Source: an uncultured Alistipes sp. (GTDB taxonomy: Bacteria; Bacteroidota; Bacteroidia; Bacteroidales; Rikenellaceae). From it: 5,853 bases of DNA. The stretch covers positions 1 to 5,853 of the forward strand of contig CAMWJM010000087.1 of the NCBI GenBank assembly GCA_947174575.1, written 5' to 3'. The translations under genes were made by a program, and so were the position numbers. Of this stretch, positions 5,471 through 5,853 are shown one piece after another (positions within the stretch are counted from its first letter, which is position 1; every line of letters starts with the position of its first letter). The notes under the pieces are model-generated. The model was not told where the DNA came from and ran no database searches. It worked only from the letters and a program-made list of their open reading frames with translations.

Positions 5471-5853
5471 AAGTCTATGTTCAAGTCGAATTTGCAGGCC
5501 ACGAAGCGCAGAATCAAGTCGGCCGTACGCTCGATGCCCAACGCCGAAGTATCGACGCAAAGGTCGTACGACGACGCGGCGCCCCATGTCCGCAAACTGA
5601 AATAATTGTAGTAGTCGGCCCGCCGGGCGTCGCCGCGCGCCATAATCTGCCGTGCCTCGGCCTCGCTGCACCCCGTACGGGCGCAGATGCGGGCCACGCG
5701 GTCGGAATCGGAGGCCGAGATGAAGACGCTCGCCGCTCGCGGATGATCGCGCAGCACGTAGTCGGCGCACCGCCCCACGAACAGAGCCGATTCGCGGGCC
5801 GCGACCTCGCGGATCACATCGCTCTGCACCCGGAACAGCGCGTCGCTCGACAA
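5467..5853 (-). CDS. Cytidylate kinase-like family protein, C-terminal part (partial)
   Basis: The last 128 codons of a gene that enters from beyond the window. The visible part starts L-S-S-D-A-L-F-R-V-Q-S-D-V-I-R and has VGRCADYVLRDHP (26-38), then VFISA (43-47) as a core strand, and a lid-like charged helix ending in RRADYYNYFS (77-86). This pattern fits the cytidylate kinase-like P-loop family (Cytidylate_kin2) found next to housekeeping genes in Bacteroidetes and Firmicutes. The N-terminal P-loop that would confirm nucleotide binding is off the window. The TTG at the edge is an internal codon, not the start. The family is related to nucleoside monophosphate kinases, but its true substrate is often unproven, and a separate classical cmk may exist elsewhere. 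The stop TGA (5469-5467) overlaps the prfB start. Confidence 0.8.
   Translation of the reverse strand: MSSDALFRVQSDVIREVAARESALFVGRCADYVLRDHPRAASVFISASDSDRVARICARTGCSEAEARQIMARGDARRADYYNYFSLRTWGAASSYDLCVDTSALGIERTADLILRFVACKFDLNIDL

Noticed and set aside
2723..5605. Very long plus-strand open frame (960 codons) opposite katA and prfB
   Set aside because: katA and prfB lie in the same frame and are GC-rich at the third codon position, which keeps an antisense frame open. Its translation is V/R/L/H-rich with no recognisable domain, and the minus-strand genes are clear family members.
5471..5770. N-terminal extension of RF2 by 100 codons
   Set aside because: This stretch codes for the kinase-like protein in another frame; RF2 proteins begin near MISDEQIKEL.

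Overview
The window reads as an ordinary chromosomal segment of a GC-rich member of the Bacteroidota, most likely Rikenellaceae (Alistipes-like). Four things support this. XylA and XylB look Bacteroidetes-type. The pentose genes are headed by a NUDIX-plus-winged-helix regulator of the AraR/NrtR type common in gut Bacteroidetes. A promoter matching the Bacteroidetes consensus (TTTG, 19-21 nt, TAnnTTTG) precedes that regulator. No gene start has a clear Shine-Dalgarno sequence. The genus is an inference from GC-rich coding sequence and protein style, not from a marker gene. All six genes lie on the minus strand, so transcription runs from high to low coordinates.

In transcription order: (1) the 3' part of a cytidylate-kinase-like gene (5853 to 5467) enters at the right edge and overlaps prfB by 4 nt (ATGA). 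(2) prfB (5470 to 4358) encodes peptide chain release factor 2 as one unbroken frame, without the programmed frameshift found in many bacteria. (3) A 114-nt GC-rich gap holds two mutually exclusive hairpins just after prfB and a 28-nt inverted repeat just before the next gene. (4) katA (4243 to 2717) encodes a small-subunit haem catalase with its active-site residues in place. (5) A 236-250 nt gap carries a good intrinsic terminator for katA and a good promoter for the next gene. (6) A pentose operon follows: NUDIX-type regulator (2468 to 1722), xylB xylulokinase (1699 to 209), and the first 20 codons of xylA (60 to 1), which runs off the left edge.

Functionally there are three units: nucleotide metabolism/translation termination (cmk-like and prfB), peroxide defence (katA), and D-xylose catabolism (regulator, XylB, XylA). 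XylA isomerises xylose to xylulose and XylB phosphorylates xylulose to xylulose 5-phosphate for the pentose phosphate pathway. The NUDIX protein probably senses a sugar or sugar phosphate and controls the operon.

I found no mobile element, CRISPR array, tRNA or rRNA, and no clearly novel multi-gene system. The points most worth a second look are small. A 7-bp tandem repeat (ATTRTGA) supplies the end and stop codon of xylB, with an in-frame open tail beyond it. The regulator has a degenerate NUDIX box. The prfB-katA junction looks able to form alternative structures. prfB lacks the frameshift site.
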